Shown: positions 27,789 through 37,154, numbered from the stretch's first letter. The stretch: 64,000 bases of DNA from Cellulophaga algicola DSM 14237 (GCF_000186265.1 NC_014934.1:2046001-2110000), one strand, 5' to 3'. Made by a program: numbers and translations. Notes: generated from the sequence alone by a model not told the origin.

Positions 27789-29309
27789 ATGGCAATTTTA
27801 GGAGCAGTAATAAAGGGTATCATAGATTTAAAAGATATGTTAACTCCCGAATCTAACCCAGTAGAAGAACAAGAAAAGGTGCTAAAGGAATTGCTCGAAA
27901 AAGCAAAAGACACTGAATTTGGCGTGCATTATAAATTTAATCAGCTCCTAGAAGCTACAACTCCTTCCAAGCTTTTTTCTGCGTCAATTCCTTTTTTTGA
28001 TTATGATAAGATGCATGCGGAATGGTGGTACAAGCTCCATAAAGGAATTGAAAATGTTACTTGGCCAGGGAAGCCAGATTATTATGCATTAAGTTCTGGA
28101 ACCACGGGGAATACAAGTAAAAGAATTCCGGTAACGGATGATATGATTTCAGCGATTAAGAGTACGGGTATTGATCAAGTATCTGCACTTGCAAATTTTG
28201 ATCTACCTGCAGAATTTTTTGAAAAGGGTATTTTAATGTTGGGGAGTTCAACAGATTTAACAGAAAAAGAAACCCACCTAGAGGGAGAAATTAGTGGGAT
28301 TAGTGCGAGTAATATTCCATTTTGGTTTAGAGATTATTACAAACCAGGAGAAGAGATTGCGCAGATTGAAGATTGGGATGAACGGGTTCAGAAAATATCA
28401 GACAATGCTAAAAATTGGGATATAGGCGCTATAAGTGGTATCCCTTCGTGGATAGAGTTAATGCTTGAAAAAGTAATTGCAGACCATAACTTAACTACGA
28501 TTCATGAAATATGGCCCAACTTACAAGTATATACTTCAGGCGGAGTTGCTTTTGGTCCTTATGAAAAAAGCTTTATGGCTTTAATGGGGAAACCTATTAC
28601 GGTTATAGATACCTACTTAGCCTCAGAGGGTTTTGTAGCTTTCCAAGCTAGGCCAGAAACGGATGCTATGAAATTAGCAACCAATAACGGAATCTATTTT
28701 GAGTTTGTGCCTTTCAGACCCGAGTATATCAACCAAGATGGTTCACTTACAGATGATGCGCCTACAGTAACACTTGCTGAGGTAGAAAAAGACCAAGACT
28801 ATGCCTTAATTATAAGTACCGTTTCAGGAACATGGCGCTATCTTATTGGGGATACTATTGAGTTTACAGACATTGAGCGTGCAGAAATTAAAATTACAGG
28901 AAGAACTAAATTCTTTTTAAATACGGTGGGTTCTCAGTTATCCGTAAACAAATTAGATGCTGCTGTGAAGCACATAGAAGAAGTATTTAATGTAAAAGTT
29001 CCAGAATATACCCTATGTGCAAAACGTTTTGAGGACGATTTTTATCATAGTTGGTATTTAGGAACAGAAAGTAATTTAGCTGCAGAAGAGGTTGCTTTAG
29101 AACTTGATAAACATTTAAAAGAAGCGAATAAGAATTACAAGGTAGCTAGATCTAAAGCTTTAAAAGGTGTAAAGGTTACTTTAGTAGCCCCATCAGTTTT
29201 CTATGAGTGGAATGGTGCGAATAAAAAGAAAGGTGGCCAAGTAAAAATGGAACGGGTAATGAATGAAGAGAAGTTTAAAACTTGGGAAGAATTTGTAGCA
29301 AAGCAGTAG
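27789..29309 (+). CDS. GH3 auxin-responsive-like acyl-acid amido synthetase
   Basis: 506 residues. This is the GH3 acyl-adenylating fold named after a plant auxin-induced gene, not glycoside hydrolase family 3. Motif 1 (SSGTTGNTSKRIP, about 98-110) is the ATP-binding P loop of the ANL superfamily; YASEG appears as TYLASEG, and GTWRYLIGDTIEF carries the conserved late motif. Plant members join acids such as indole-acetate or jasmonate to amino acids. Bacterial members are common in Bacteroidota but the substrate is not known to me. It ends 10 bp before the stop of a convergent gene. Confidence 0.85.
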   Translation: MAILGAVIKGIIDLKDMLTPESNPVEEQEKVLKELLEKAKDTEFGVHYKFNQLLEATTPSKLFSASIPFFDYDKMHAEWWYKLHKGIENVTWPGKPDYYALSSGTTGNTSKRIPVTDDMISAIKSTGIDQVSALANFDLPAEFFEKGILMLGSSTDLTEKETHLEGEISGISASNIPFWFRDYYKPGEEIAQIEDWDERVQKISDNAKNWDIGAISGIPSWIELMLEKVIADHNLTTIHEIWPNLQVYTSGGVAFGPYEKSFMALMGKPITVIDTYLASEGFVAFQARPETDAMKLATNNGIYFEFVPFRPEYINQDGSLTDDAPTVTLAEVEKDQDYALIISTVSGTWRYLIGDTIEFTDIERAEIKITGRTKFFLNTVGSQLSVNKLDAAVKHIEEVFNVKVPEYTLCAKRFEDDFYHSWYLGTESNLAAEEVALELDKHLKEANKNYKVARSKALKGVKVTLVAPSVFYEWNGANKKKGGQVKMERVMNEEKFKTWEEFVAKQ

Positions 29310-29329
29310 TTGTCAAAGACTATTGCTTT
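29300..29329. terminator. Possible bidirectional hairpin at convergent gene ends
   Basis: An 11-bp imperfect stem (29300-29310 with 29319-29329, one G-T pair) that spans both stop codons. No long T tract follows in either direction, so termination strength is doubtful. Confidence 0.35.
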
Positions 29330-29976
29330 ACTTTATCTCGATCTCGCTCTTCTACAAGAATCATAATCTCATCTGGAGATAAGTAATATTTCCTAATTCG
29401 GGCTTTATAGATTTCTGACAAATCGGTATTATTCAATATAAAGTTTTTTGTGTCTAAAATATAACCATCCATATTTTTAGAGATAGCATAAGAATCTGCG
29501 GCTCTTTCAGCTTCTTTTAGGGAAGAGTCTGAGAAGTAATATTTTAATCCGAACCAGATTAGGTTTAAACTACTTCGGTCTCGGTAATCCATCACATGCC
29601 CTAACTCGTGTCCTAACCAGCCTATCATTACATTTTTAGGAATGTCTTTGGTAGAAAATTTTTCTCCTTCAATCTCAAAATTCTCACTGATGAAAATATA
29701 GTAGCTTCTTTTCTTCTTCGGCCTAAGTAGGCTTAAAAAAGAAGGCTGCGCCTGCATGATCGATTTTTTTATATCCTTTTTAAATTTGAATTCAATTCGC
29801 GTATTTTCTAGTTCAGGATAATGTGATAATGCAATTTTTGCTTCTGTGGTTATGGCTTCCGGAATAATATGTTCTGGGTTTTTCTCAATCATATTCTCAT
29901 AGCTTATAAGTGCGACTAATGCTAAAAGCAAAAAAGTGGCAACATGCCACTTTTTATTTTTTATTCTCTTTTTCAT
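29320..29976 (-). CDS. Membrane-anchored HExxH protein, putative metallopeptidase
   Basis: 218 residues. A basic N-terminus and one membrane helix (about 12-26) are followed by an extracytoplasmic domain. HELGHVMDY places His123, Glu124 and His127 as a zincin site, with Asp130 or a downstream Glu in LKEAERAADSYA as a possible third ligand; the pattern of a helix HExxH then ExxAD resembles M48- or ImmA-like peptidases. I do not recognise the exact family. It starts 1 bp from the stop of the upstream barrel gene, so the two are probably cotranscribed. Confidence 0.65.
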   Translation of the reverse strand: MKKRIKNKKWHVATFLLLALVALISYENMIEKNPEHIIPEAITTEAKIALSHYPELENTRIEFKFKKDIKKSIMQAQPSFLSLLRPKKKRSYYIFISENFEIEGEKFSTKDIPKNVMIGWLGHELGHVMDYRDRSSLNLIWFGLKYYFSDSSLKEAERAADSYAISKNMDGYILDTKNFILNNTDLSEIYKARIRKYYLSPDEIMILVEERDRDKVKQ

Positions 29977-29977
29977 A

Positions 29978-30448
29978 TTAAAATTGATATCTGATCCCTA
30001 AGGCGATATCTAAATCTAAATCATCAGAATAATTGTCATTGAAACCAAGTTCAGGACGCATATCCAAAGAAAGTATCAAAGGAAAATCAAAATTATACTC
30101 AATACCTATATCACCTGCAATTAAAGCAAAAGTACCATCGTTTTCTCCTGCATCAAAAGATCCAATTCCTGCACCTGCACCTACAAACCAGTTAAAGTTA
30201 CCCTCAATAGGCATCACCCATTGGTACAAACCAACTAGTTTAAAAGCATCTACATTGTTAGAATCTCTCCAACCTAAATCAAACTCTAATCTGTTATTCT
30301 CTTTTAAATATCTTTGGTATGATACCTCACCGCCAAAACCGTCATTGTCTCCTATTCTAAGACCTAAAGCATTTTTAGAAATGCTTTGTGCCTGTGCTGA
30401 TAAACTGGCAAGTAAAATAATTGCAAATACACCTAATATTTTTTTCAT
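29978..30448 (-). CDS. Small outer-membrane beta-barrel protein
   Basis: 156 residues from the ATG at 30448, which gives a textbook signal peptide ending LSAQAQ; upstream codons in frame are discarded. The mature part consists of alternating short strands rich in Gly, Asn and Asp and ends in a C-terminal aromatic (YQF), the signature of outer-membrane barrels. About eight strands fit, as in OmpW/OmpA-type porins. Function unknown. A good -7 promoter box lies 30 bp upstream. Confidence 0.75.
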   Translation of the reverse strand: MKKILGVFAIILLASLSAQAQSISKNALGLRIGDNDGFGGEVSYQRYLKENNRLEFDLGWRDSNNVDAFKLVGLYQWVMPIEGNFNWFVGAGAGIGSFDAGENDGTFALIAGDIGIEYNFDFPLILSLDMRPELGFNDNYSDDLDLDIALGIRYQF

Positions 30449-30477
30449 TGTTATTTTTTTTAAAAAATTATTCGAGG

Positions 30478-30485
30478 CAAAGGTA
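30478..30485 (-). promoter_or_regulatory. -7 box TACCTTTG for the barrel gene
   Basis: Read on the minus strand the octamer matches TAnnTTTG. It would start transcription about 20 nt before the ATG at 30448. No TTG is found at the ideal distance upstream. Confidence 0.55.
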
Positions 30486-30550
30486 TAGCAAACCTGCATA
30501 GGCTATTGCTCATTTCAACGAATTTATTAACTCTTATGCCTTTCATTAGA

Positions 30551-31972
30551 TTATAGCAGGGGACTGAAAAATTTAGCAATACCCTCTATAAAACGTTTGT
30601 AAAGCGGGCGGTTTTTAAAAGTTTTGTAATCTAAGCTTTTATTAATTTCACAATATTCTGTAAATTCTTTACATATAGCCTCCGTAATCTCTTTATCATA
30701 AATAACGGCATTGGCTTCAAAATTATGTTCAAAACTGCGGTAATCAAAATTACCAGATCCTACAGAAGCAACTTCATTATCAATCAATATAACTTTACTA
30801 TGGGAGAAGTCTTCTCGTAAATAGATGTTTACCCCAATAGCAAGAAGCTCTTCAAACCTAGAAAACATAGAATATTTTGCCATAAGCGAATCGGATTTGT
30901 TCGGAATTAATAAGCTTACTTGAATGCCACTCAAGGCAGCAATTTTAATGGCTTGTAATACGGTGGTGCCTGGAATAAAATAAGGGTTGGCAATATAGAT
31001 AGATTTAGTAGCGCTATTGATCATAGAAATATACTGCTGCATTACTGCAGGTTGTCTAGAATCTGGCCCACTAGCCACTATTTGTACGGTACTTTCTCCA
31101 ATAGGTTCAAGGTTAGGTAAGTATTTTTCATTGATAAGCATCTCTTTACTACTCGCAAAGTGATAATCTTTGATAAAAACACGATGTAAGCTATTGACGA
31201 CAGGACCTTCTAATCGTACATGCAAATCATTCCATATACCAAGAGGCGAGCTTTTTTTTATGTACTTGTCAGAAACATTTACACCTCCTGTAAATCCTAA
31301 ACTACCATCGATAATTATAATTTTTCTATGGTTTCTATAATTTAAAGTAAACAATAAGCTGCCAAAACGTAAGGGCATTATAGGGTAAGCTTCTACCCCA
31401 ATATCTTTAAAGCGTTTTATTGTTTTACCTCTAAAAGAAAAGCTTCCTACAGAATCATAAATTAAGCGCACTTCTACACCTTCTTTAATTTTTGTTTTAA
31501 ACAATTCATAAAATCGTTCTGATAATTCGCCTTCTTCAAAAATATAATACTGCAGGTGTACAAAATATTTTGCCTTTTTTATGGCTTCAAAAATTGCATC
31601 AAAGGTTTCTTCACCATCATTTAGAATAGTAACACTATTGCCATTGTAGGAAGGGAAGAATGTATTTTTTTTATTTAATTTAGATAGCTTTTTGTATTTG
31701 TTTTCATGAATATGAATGTCATCTTCTGTTGTGGATAGACTTTTATAGGTCTCATCATACAAGCGTCTTCTTTCTGTTTGTCTAAGTCTAAAAAAGCGAA
31801 ATTTTCTTCTATTGACGCCAAAAAGATAGTAGAGTATGGGGCCACCAAAGGGGATAGCTATAATAGTTAATAACCAGCTTAATGATTTTGTTGGTCTTGA
31901 ACCATGTAAAACAATACTCCCAAATGCCCAAATGGTGAGCACCAGATACCCTATAAAAAGCAATGTTCGCAT
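30551..31972 (-). CDS. cls: Cardiolipin synthase (phospholipase D family)
   Basis: 473 residues, normal for bacterial Cls. Two N-terminal membrane helices (about 2-22 and 33-52) are followed by a duplicated PLD domain. The two HKD motifs are HRKIIIIDGSLGFTGG (about residue 216) and HSKVILIDNEVASVGSGN (about 392), each His/Lys/Asp complete. The enzyme joins two phosphatidylglycerol molecules to make cardiolipin and glycerol in the inner membrane. The gene stands alone. Confidence 0.93.
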   Translation of the reverse strand: MRTLLFIGYLVLTIWAFGSIVLHGSRPTKSLSWLLTIIAIPFGGPILYYLFGVNRRKFRFFRLRQTERRRLYDETYKSLSTTEDDIHIHENKYKKLSKLNKKNTFFPSYNGNSVTILNDGEETFDAIFEAIKKAKYFVHLQYYIFEEGELSERFYELFKTKIKEGVEVRLIYDSVGSFSFRGKTIKRFKDIGVEAYPIMPLRFGSLLFTLNYRNHRKIIIIDGSLGFTGGVNVSDKYIKKSSPLGIWNDLHVRLEGPVVNSLHRVFIKDYHFASSKEMLINEKYLPNLEPIGESTVQIVASGPDSRQPAVMQQYISMINSATKSIYIANPYFIPGTTVLQAIKIAALSGIQVSLLIPNKSDSLMAKYSMFSRFEELLAIGVNIYLREDFSHSKVILIDNEVASVGSGNFDYRSFEHNFEANAVIYDKEITEAICKEFTEYCEINKSLDYKTFKNRPLYKRFIEGIAKFFSPLL

Positions 31973-32133
31973 AGTCCTAAAAATTGTTTGATTTTAAATT
32001 TTGGGTCAAAGTACTTATTTCTTATGACAATTAAATATACGCGTACGTTTACGGTTAATTATAAACTGGATTGGGGTGTTGTTTAAGGTGTTAATTAAGG
32101 AAATTTACAGTCTAAAGAAAAACAACCTAACTT

Positions 32134-33669
32134 TTGAGACCTTTATTACATAAGAAATATATTTTCTGGGCGCTAACTAGTGCAATACTACTCATGCTTT
32201 TATATGGTGTGGCACATATTTATGTGAAACACAAAATAGCGCAGGCTATAACTAATGAGCAGTCCTCCAAAATGAAAATCACCTATAATGATTTAAGTTT
32301 AAGTTTACTCAATAATCAATTGCGTTTAACGAATCTAAGTTTGCTGCATAAGGCTGTGGTAGATAGTGCTAAAATAGGAAGTGTAGTAATTGATGGGTTT
32401 CAATATATACACTTTTTAAGAACAGGAAACATTGCGATAGAAAACATAGAAATAACAGGCCTTTCGGCATCCTTCTATACAAAAGATACTACAGGTATAC
32501 CCGAGAAGAATCCTTCTCCATTAAAAAAGCAAATAACTGTTGAGCATTTTCAATTGTCGGATGCAGATATGAAATTAATAGATATAAGGAATAATAGCAT
32601 TTTAATTTCCGGAGAACATGTAGATCTTGGATTACAGGACATTAAAATGTCTTCATCTACCATTCATAACCAAATACCTTTTACCTATTCTACTTACATT
32701 TTAGAGGCTGATAACCTTAAGACAAGCGTGGGCTTATATGAAAACCTTACCATAGATCATCTTAAAGCAGATGGAGCTATTGCAATAAACGGTTTAGAAT
32801 TAAAAACTAAATATAGCAAAGCAGCACTTCAAAAACATATTACAAAAGAACGAGATTGGGTTCATTTGAAAGTACCTGAAGCAACGCTTTCTAAACTTGA
32901 TTTTTTAGTAGAACAAGATTCTTTTTCAGTAGAAATTCCTTCTGTAGTATTAAAAGGTTTAGATCTGGAAATGTATAGGAACAAACTAATGCCTGATGAT
33001 TATACGTTAAAAGATATGTTTGGTAAAAGCATTAGAAACTTACCTTTTGGTCTAAATATTCCCTGTTTAATGATAGAAAATGGTAAGGTTTCTTATTCAG
33101 AATTAGTAGCGCTAGGAACAACACCAGGAGAACTGTTATTTACAGAGATTACATCTGTCATAAAAAATATTTCAAGTACTGGAACAAAACCTTTAAGTAT
33201 AAAAAATAAAGCAAAACTTATGGGAGTGGCTCCTATAGCATTAGATTGGTCTTTTTATCAAGAAAATGGAGCTCATTTATTTAAAGCTTCTGGGGTAATT
33301 TCTAATTTTGATACAGAAAAATTGGATTCTTTTTTAAAACCAAATTTACGAGCCCAAGCAGAAGGTACTATAGATGCTCTATATTTTACCATTAGTGGTG
33401 ATGAGTTTGTTTCTTCAGGAGATTTAAAGATGAGCTATTCTGATTTTAGTTTTGTTGTCCTAAAAAAAGACCGATTAGGGGTTAACAAACTTTTGACGGC
33501 TCTCGTAAATATTTTTACAAATGACGGTTCTAAAACCGATGAATTTGGCTTTAGACACGGACAGATAAAAGTAGAAAGAGATCCTACAAAATCATTTTTT
33601 AATTATTTGTGGCTCAATGTAAAAGCCGGAATCCTACATACATTTACGGGGAACGGTAAAAAAGAGTAA
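32134..33669 (+). CDS. AsmA/DUF748-like single-span envelope protein
   Basis: 511 residues from a TTG start; the next in-frame ATG would cut into the membrane helix (about 8-28), so TTG is preferred. The rest is a long periplasmic region of beta-strand-rich repeats without catalytic motifs, including FWxxL-type short strands and SFFNYLWLNVKAGI at the end. This layout is that of AsmA-like or DUF748 proteins, which form lipid-transport grooves between membranes. Assignment is by overall pattern only. A second protein of the same design lies two genes on. Confidence 0.5.
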   Translation: MRPLLHKKYIFWALTSAILLMLLYGVAHIYVKHKIAQAITNEQSSKMKITYNDLSLSLLNNQLRLTNLSLLHKAVVDSAKIGSVVIDGFQYIHFLRTGNIAIENIEITGLSASFYTKDTTGIPEKNPSPLKKQITVEHFQLSDADMKLIDIRNNSILISGEHVDLGLQDIKMSSSTIHNQIPFTYSTYILEADNLKTSVGLYENLTIDHLKADGAIAINGLELKTKYSKAALQKHITKERDWVHLKVPEATLSKLDFLVEQDSFSVEIPSVVLKGLDLEMYRNKLMPDDYTLKDMFGKSIRNLPFGLNIPCLMIENGKVSYSELVALGTTPGELLFTEITSVIKNISSTGTKPLSIKNKAKLMGVAPIALDWSFYQENGAHLFKASGVISNFDTEKLDSFLKPNLRAQAEGTIDALYFTISGDEFVSSGDLKMSYSDFSFVVLKKDRLGVNKLLTALVNIFTNDGSKTDEFGFRHGQIKVERDPTKSFFNYLWLNVKAGILHTFTGNGKKE

Positions 33670-33748
33670 ACGTAATCGGATTAATAATAAAACGGAACAA
33701 GCCACTGTCTTCAGGGGTTCTATGCTAATTTTATTGAAAATTTAAGAC

Positions 33749-34162
33749 ATGGAAGATATGGGAGTCATTTCAACAGATAAAAATAAAATTACGCTGTTTT
33801 ACAATTCAGAAAGCAGCATAGGAAAACAATGTTATGGCTATGTACAAGCTTCTGATAAAGAGGTACTGGGCGTAGATATTTCTAAAACGAATATTACAGG
33901 CACCCAATGGGCAGAACTTGCCGAAAAATTAGGTATTCCAGTTAAAGAGCTAATAGATGTAAAACATGCAGATTTTGTAAAGCTATATGGTGATAAAGAC
34001 ATCGTTATGGAAGATCATGATTGGATGAAAATATTAGATAAGAACCCAACATTAGTACAGTTTCCTGTTTTAGTATTTGGTGAAAATTATTATCAGCTTA
34101 CTTCAGGGGCAGATTTTAAAAAGTACCTTGAAGCAAACAGTGCAGGAATTGATAAAAAATAA
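33749..34162 (+). CDS. ArsC/Spx-like thioredoxin-fold protein
   Basis: 137 residues. The fold begins with KITLFYNSESSIGKQC and ends with a typical ArsC-like segment, LVQFPVLVFGENYYQL. The usual CxxC or CX5R site after the first strand is missing: only one Cys (in GKQCYGY) is near it, and a Ser/Ile replaces the redox Cys. It is therefore probably not an arsenate reductase and may be a divergent or non-redox member. It lies between two AsmA-like genes, 12 bp before the second. Confidence 0.6.
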   Translation: MEDMGVISTDKNKITLFYNSESSIGKQCYGYVQASDKEVLGVDISKTNITGTQWAELAEKLGIPVKELIDVKHADFVKLYGDKDIVMEDHDWMKILDKNPTLVQFPVLVFGENYYQLTSGADFKKYLEANSAGIDKK

Positions 34163-34174
34163 ATACTATAAAAT

Positions 34175-35299
34175 TTGGATCAAGTAAAACCAAGAAAACG
34201 ATACAAGAAGAAAAGGTACATTGTACCAATAACTATAATTACATTATTACTTATAGGAAGGCTACTATTACCATTTTTTGTGAAGAAATATGTTAATGAT
34301 GTACTGGCAGATATTCCGGGATATTATGGTCACGTAGAAGATATTGATATCTCATTAATTCGTGGCGCTTATGTAATTAATAATTTATACTTAAATAAAG
34401 TGAATGCTGGTTCTGAAGTTCCTTTTTTAAATTTTGAAAAAACAGACATTTCTGTGGAATGGAAATCGCTCTTAAAAGGTAAAGTAGTGAGCGAAATTAC
34501 CATGACTAGACCTGAGGTTATTTATGTTTTTGAAGATCAACAAGAGGGGGAAGCCGAAGACCCAGACATTGAGGACTGGACCAAAGCACTAACAGATTTA
34601 GTTCCTATTGATATCAATAATTTAACGGTTGTAGAAGGTAAAGTGGCCTTTGTGGAGGTGACTGCAAAGCCAACTATAGATTTGCATATGAATGAACTGA
34701 ACCTTCAGGCAACAAATCTGAGAAATATTGTCCAAGAAGATAGAACACTCCCTTCAGATATACATGCTACGGCAGTTTCTATAGGAAATGGGAAGTTTAC
34801 TCTTAATGGAAAAATGAATTTAGTAAAGGAGATTCCTGATATGGATATTTCATTTTCATTGGAAAACGCCTCCATCACTGCGCTTAACGATTTTACGAAT
34901 CACTATGCAGGAATAGATTTTGCAGAAGGAAATTTTAATATTTTTAGTGAGATTGCTATTGCAGATGGTTATATGAAGGGCTATGTGAAACCATTATTGA
35001 AAGACTCTAAATTAATTAGTAAAAAGCAAGATAAATTTTTTGATACCCTGTGGGAAGGTTTTGTAGGCTTTTTTAAATTTGTCTTAAAAAATAAAGGGAA
35101 CAATACTTTAGCGACTAAAGTGCCTATTGAAGGAGATTTAAATAATGTAAAATCTAAAGTTTGGCCAACATTCACGAATATTATAAAAAACGGTTGGATT
35201 AAGGCGTTTAAAGGGACAGTAGATGATGAGATTACCTTTGAGGATGTAAAGAATGAGGCAGATAATACTTCAAAAAAGTCAAAAAAAGAAAATAATTAA
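34175..35299 (+). CDS. DUF748/AsmA-like single-span envelope protein
   Basis: 374 residues from a TTG start; a strongly basic N-terminus (KPRKRYKKKRY) precedes one membrane helix (about 17-34). The periplasmic part contains the segments HVEDIDISLIRG and NFEKTDISVEWKSLLKGK, which I associate with DUF748. The C-terminus is Lys/Asn/Glu-rich. It shares its layout with the protein at 32134. A role in bridging or lipid transfer between membranes is inferred from AsmA relatives. Confidence 0.6.
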   Translation: MDQVKPRKRYKKKRYIVPITIITLLLIGRLLLPFFVKKYVNDVLADIPGYYGHVEDIDISLIRGAYVINNLYLNKVNAGSEVPFLNFEKTDISVEWKSLLKGKVVSEITMTRPEVIYVFEDQQEGEAEDPDIEDWTKALTDLVPIDINNLTVVEGKVAFVEVTAKPTIDLHMNELNLQATNLRNIVQEDRTLPSDIHATAVSIGNGKFTLNGKMNLVKEIPDMDISFSLENASITALNDFTNHYAGIDFAEGNFNIFSEIAIADGYMKGYVKPLLKDSKLISKKQDKFFDTLWEGFVGFFKFVLKNKGNNTLATKVPIEGDLNNVKSKVWPTFTNIIKNGWIKAFKGTVDDEITFEDVKNEADNTSKKSKKENN

Positions 35300-35317
35300 T
35301 ATAATTGTTAGGGGATG

Positions 35318-35355
35318 AAAAAGGGAGAAATTACTTTGGTAATTTCTCCCTTTTT
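35318..35355. terminator. Bidirectional terminator between convergent genes
   Basis: A 17-bp perfect stem (35318-35334 with 35339-35355) around TTTG, with A tract on the left and T tract on the right. It can serve both the DUF748-like gene and the SDR gene. Confidence 0.88.
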
Positions 35356-35361
35356 TTTTGT

Positions 35362-36180
35362 TTATCCGTTAGAAGAAAATCCTGGGTAACAGGTCATTCC
35401 GCCATCCACAAATAAGGTGGTGCCGTTTACATATTCAGCTTCATCAGACGCTAACCAACTGGCTACGCTGCCAATATCTTCTGGTAAGCCCATACGACCA
35501 TAAGGAATTAGTTTCAATATCTTTTCTAAACCTTCTTTCGTATCCCAAGCGTCTTTATTAATATCGGTTTTTATAGCTCCTGGAGCAATGGAGTTGCAGC
35601 GTACTTTTTTAGGAGCATATTCTTGGCAAATACTTTCCATCAACATTTTTAAGCCTCCTTTTGTAGTAGCGTAATTAGCATGACCTGCCCACGGAATAAT
35701 TTCATGAACGGAACTTATATGAATAATTTTGCCTAGAGAATTAGAAATTTCAGGTCGCATGCCACGTCTCATAAACTCATTTAAAGCTTCTTTAGCACAT
35801 AGAAATTGTCCTGTTAAATTAGTGTCAATAACATTTTGCCATGCGCTTAAAGGCATTTCATGCAAGGCATAGTCTTCTTGTATGCCAGAGTTACCTACCA
35901 AAATATCTACAGTGCCAAATTTGGAAATTGTCTGTTTATATAAATTTTTCACATCACCTTCCTTACCCACATCACATTGAACAACAATGACATCTCCGCA
36001 ACTAGCGTTTCCTTTGATCCAATGCGCAACTTCTTCCGCTTCTTCTTTACTACTATGATAATTTACGACCATATTGGCACCCTCCATAGCAATAGATTTT
36101 GCTATGGCAGCTCCAATACCAGAACTAGATCCAGTAACGATGCAGGTTTGATTTTCGAGTCTATTATTTGGTTTTTGCAT
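35362..36180 (-). CDS. SDR-family dehydrogenase, glucose 1-dehydrogenase-like
   Basis: 272 residues, classical short-chain dehydrogenase. The cofactor motif is GSSSGIGA (about 17-24); NSGI replaces the NAG motif; the catalytic residues are Ser in HISSVHE and Tyr/Lys in YATTKGG. The closing segment YVNGTTLFVDGGM is typical. The arrangement resembles Bacillus glucose 1-dehydrogenase, but a narrow substrate cannot be deduced. It is transcribed alone and divergently from dps. Confidence 0.85.
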   Translation of the reverse strand: MQKPNNRLENQTCIVTGSSSGIGAAIAKSIAMEGANMVVNYHSSKEEAEEVAHWIKGNASCGDVIVVQCDVGKEGDVKNLYKQTISKFGTVDILVGNSGIQEDYALHEMPLSAWQNVIDTNLTGQFLCAKEALNEFMRRGMRPEISNSLGKIIHISSVHEIIPWAGHANYATTKGGLKMLMESICQEYAPKKVRCNSIAPGAIKTDINKDAWDTKEGLEKILKLIPYGRMGLPEDIGSVASWLASDEAEYVNGTTLFVDGGMTCYPGFSSNG

Positions 36181-36391
36181 GTTTTATATTTTAGTACATC
36201 AAATTACGATTAAAAGCAGGTTTTCAGTACTTTATACTTTATTAAAGCCAATTTTTTTAGCTTTTGTATCAATTATCGCTACGAAGTAGTAGTGCCGTGT
36301 ATTTGGATTAATTATTCAATGGTTACCATCAATACATACAGGGATTAACGCTTAATTTAGTGGTAGATAATAACGATAAAATAGATATAAA

Positions 36392-36880
36392 ATGAAATCA
36401 GAAACAGCAGAAATCGGAATTAAAAAATCAAATAGAAAAGCGGTAGTAGAAATGTTAGAGCAACTGCTAGCTGATGAATTTTTAATGTATACAAAATATA
36501 GAAATTCACATTGGAATGTAGAAGGTCCAGATTTTCACACAAAGCATGTATTTTTTGAAGAAGAATATGGTAAGTTAGAAACTATTTTAGACGCAGTGGC
36601 AGAACGTATCCGTATGTTAGGTTTCTATTCTCCAGGAACCATGAAACGTTTTATAGAGTTATCTCATTTAGAGGAAAACGGACCAAAACAAAACGATAGC
36701 ATCAGTTTTATGGAGATATTGCTAGAAGACCATCAAACCGTAATCGCTTTTATTAGAAAAAGTATTAGTGAAAATGCAGAAGAGCACAATGATGAAGGTA
36801 CAGCAGATTTTATTACAGGTATCTTACAGCAGCATGAAGAAATGGCTTGGATGTTAAGAGCATCAGTTAAAAAGTTCTAA
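36392..36880 (+). CDS. dps: Dps-family DNA-protecting mini-ferritin
   Basis: 162 residues. The ferroxidase ligands have the spacing of Dps: His40, His52, Glu56 (Asp in E. coli), Asp67 and Glu71. The four-helix bundle should form a 12-mer shell that stores iron and protects DNA under starvation or peroxide. The N-terminus is short and only mildly basic, so DNA binding may be weak. The gene is monocistronic with its own terminator. No clear promoter could be assigned. Confidence 0.94.
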   Translation: MKSETAEIGIKKSNRKAVVEMLEQLLADEFLMYTKYRNSHWNVEGPDFHTKHVFFEEEYGKLETILDAVAERIRMLGFYSPGTMKRFIELSHLEENGPKQNDSISFMEILLEDHQTVIAFIRKSISENAEEHNDEGTADFITGILQQHEEMAWMLRASVKKF

Positions 36881-36896
36881 GCACTGAAAAAAAAAT

Positions 36897-36932
36897 AAAA
36901 AGCGTTAAGACGATAGTCTTAACGCTTTTTTT
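36897..36932 (+). terminator. Terminator after dps
   Basis: A 15-bp perfect stem (36897-36911 with 36916-36930), GATA loop and T tract. Confidence 0.88.
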
Positions 36933-37154
36933 GTGACCACAATTTAGTTACTTCCCATACATACTAGGTTCGGAATTTTTAGTTGTGTCCTACTATAACT
37001 TCTTTTTTATGTTTTTTAAATTTCAACAAAGGAAGAATCAGCCCAGCCTAAAGGAAAAGCATCGTTGGTAAATTGCGATTACTATGGTATACAGGAATGA
37101 AACCCTATTTATAAGAAGAATCATATTCAGTTTGTGTAGTTAACTAGCAAGCAC
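36933..37154. other. Intergenic stretch without recognised features
   Basis: Part of a 329-bp gap between dps and the AraC gene. Apart from the terminators at each end I see no conserved motif, promoter pair or coding frame in it. Confidence 0.5.

Noticed and set aside
30033-30488. Plus-strand frame of 151 codons antisense to the barrel gene
   Set aside because: Low-complexity Ser/Lys/Pro composition and complete overlap with a well-formed signal peptide and beta-barrel gene.
33749-34162. Functional arsenate reductase
   Set aside because: The cysteine pair or Cys/Arg pattern of the active site is absent, and no arsenic-resistance genes are adjacent.
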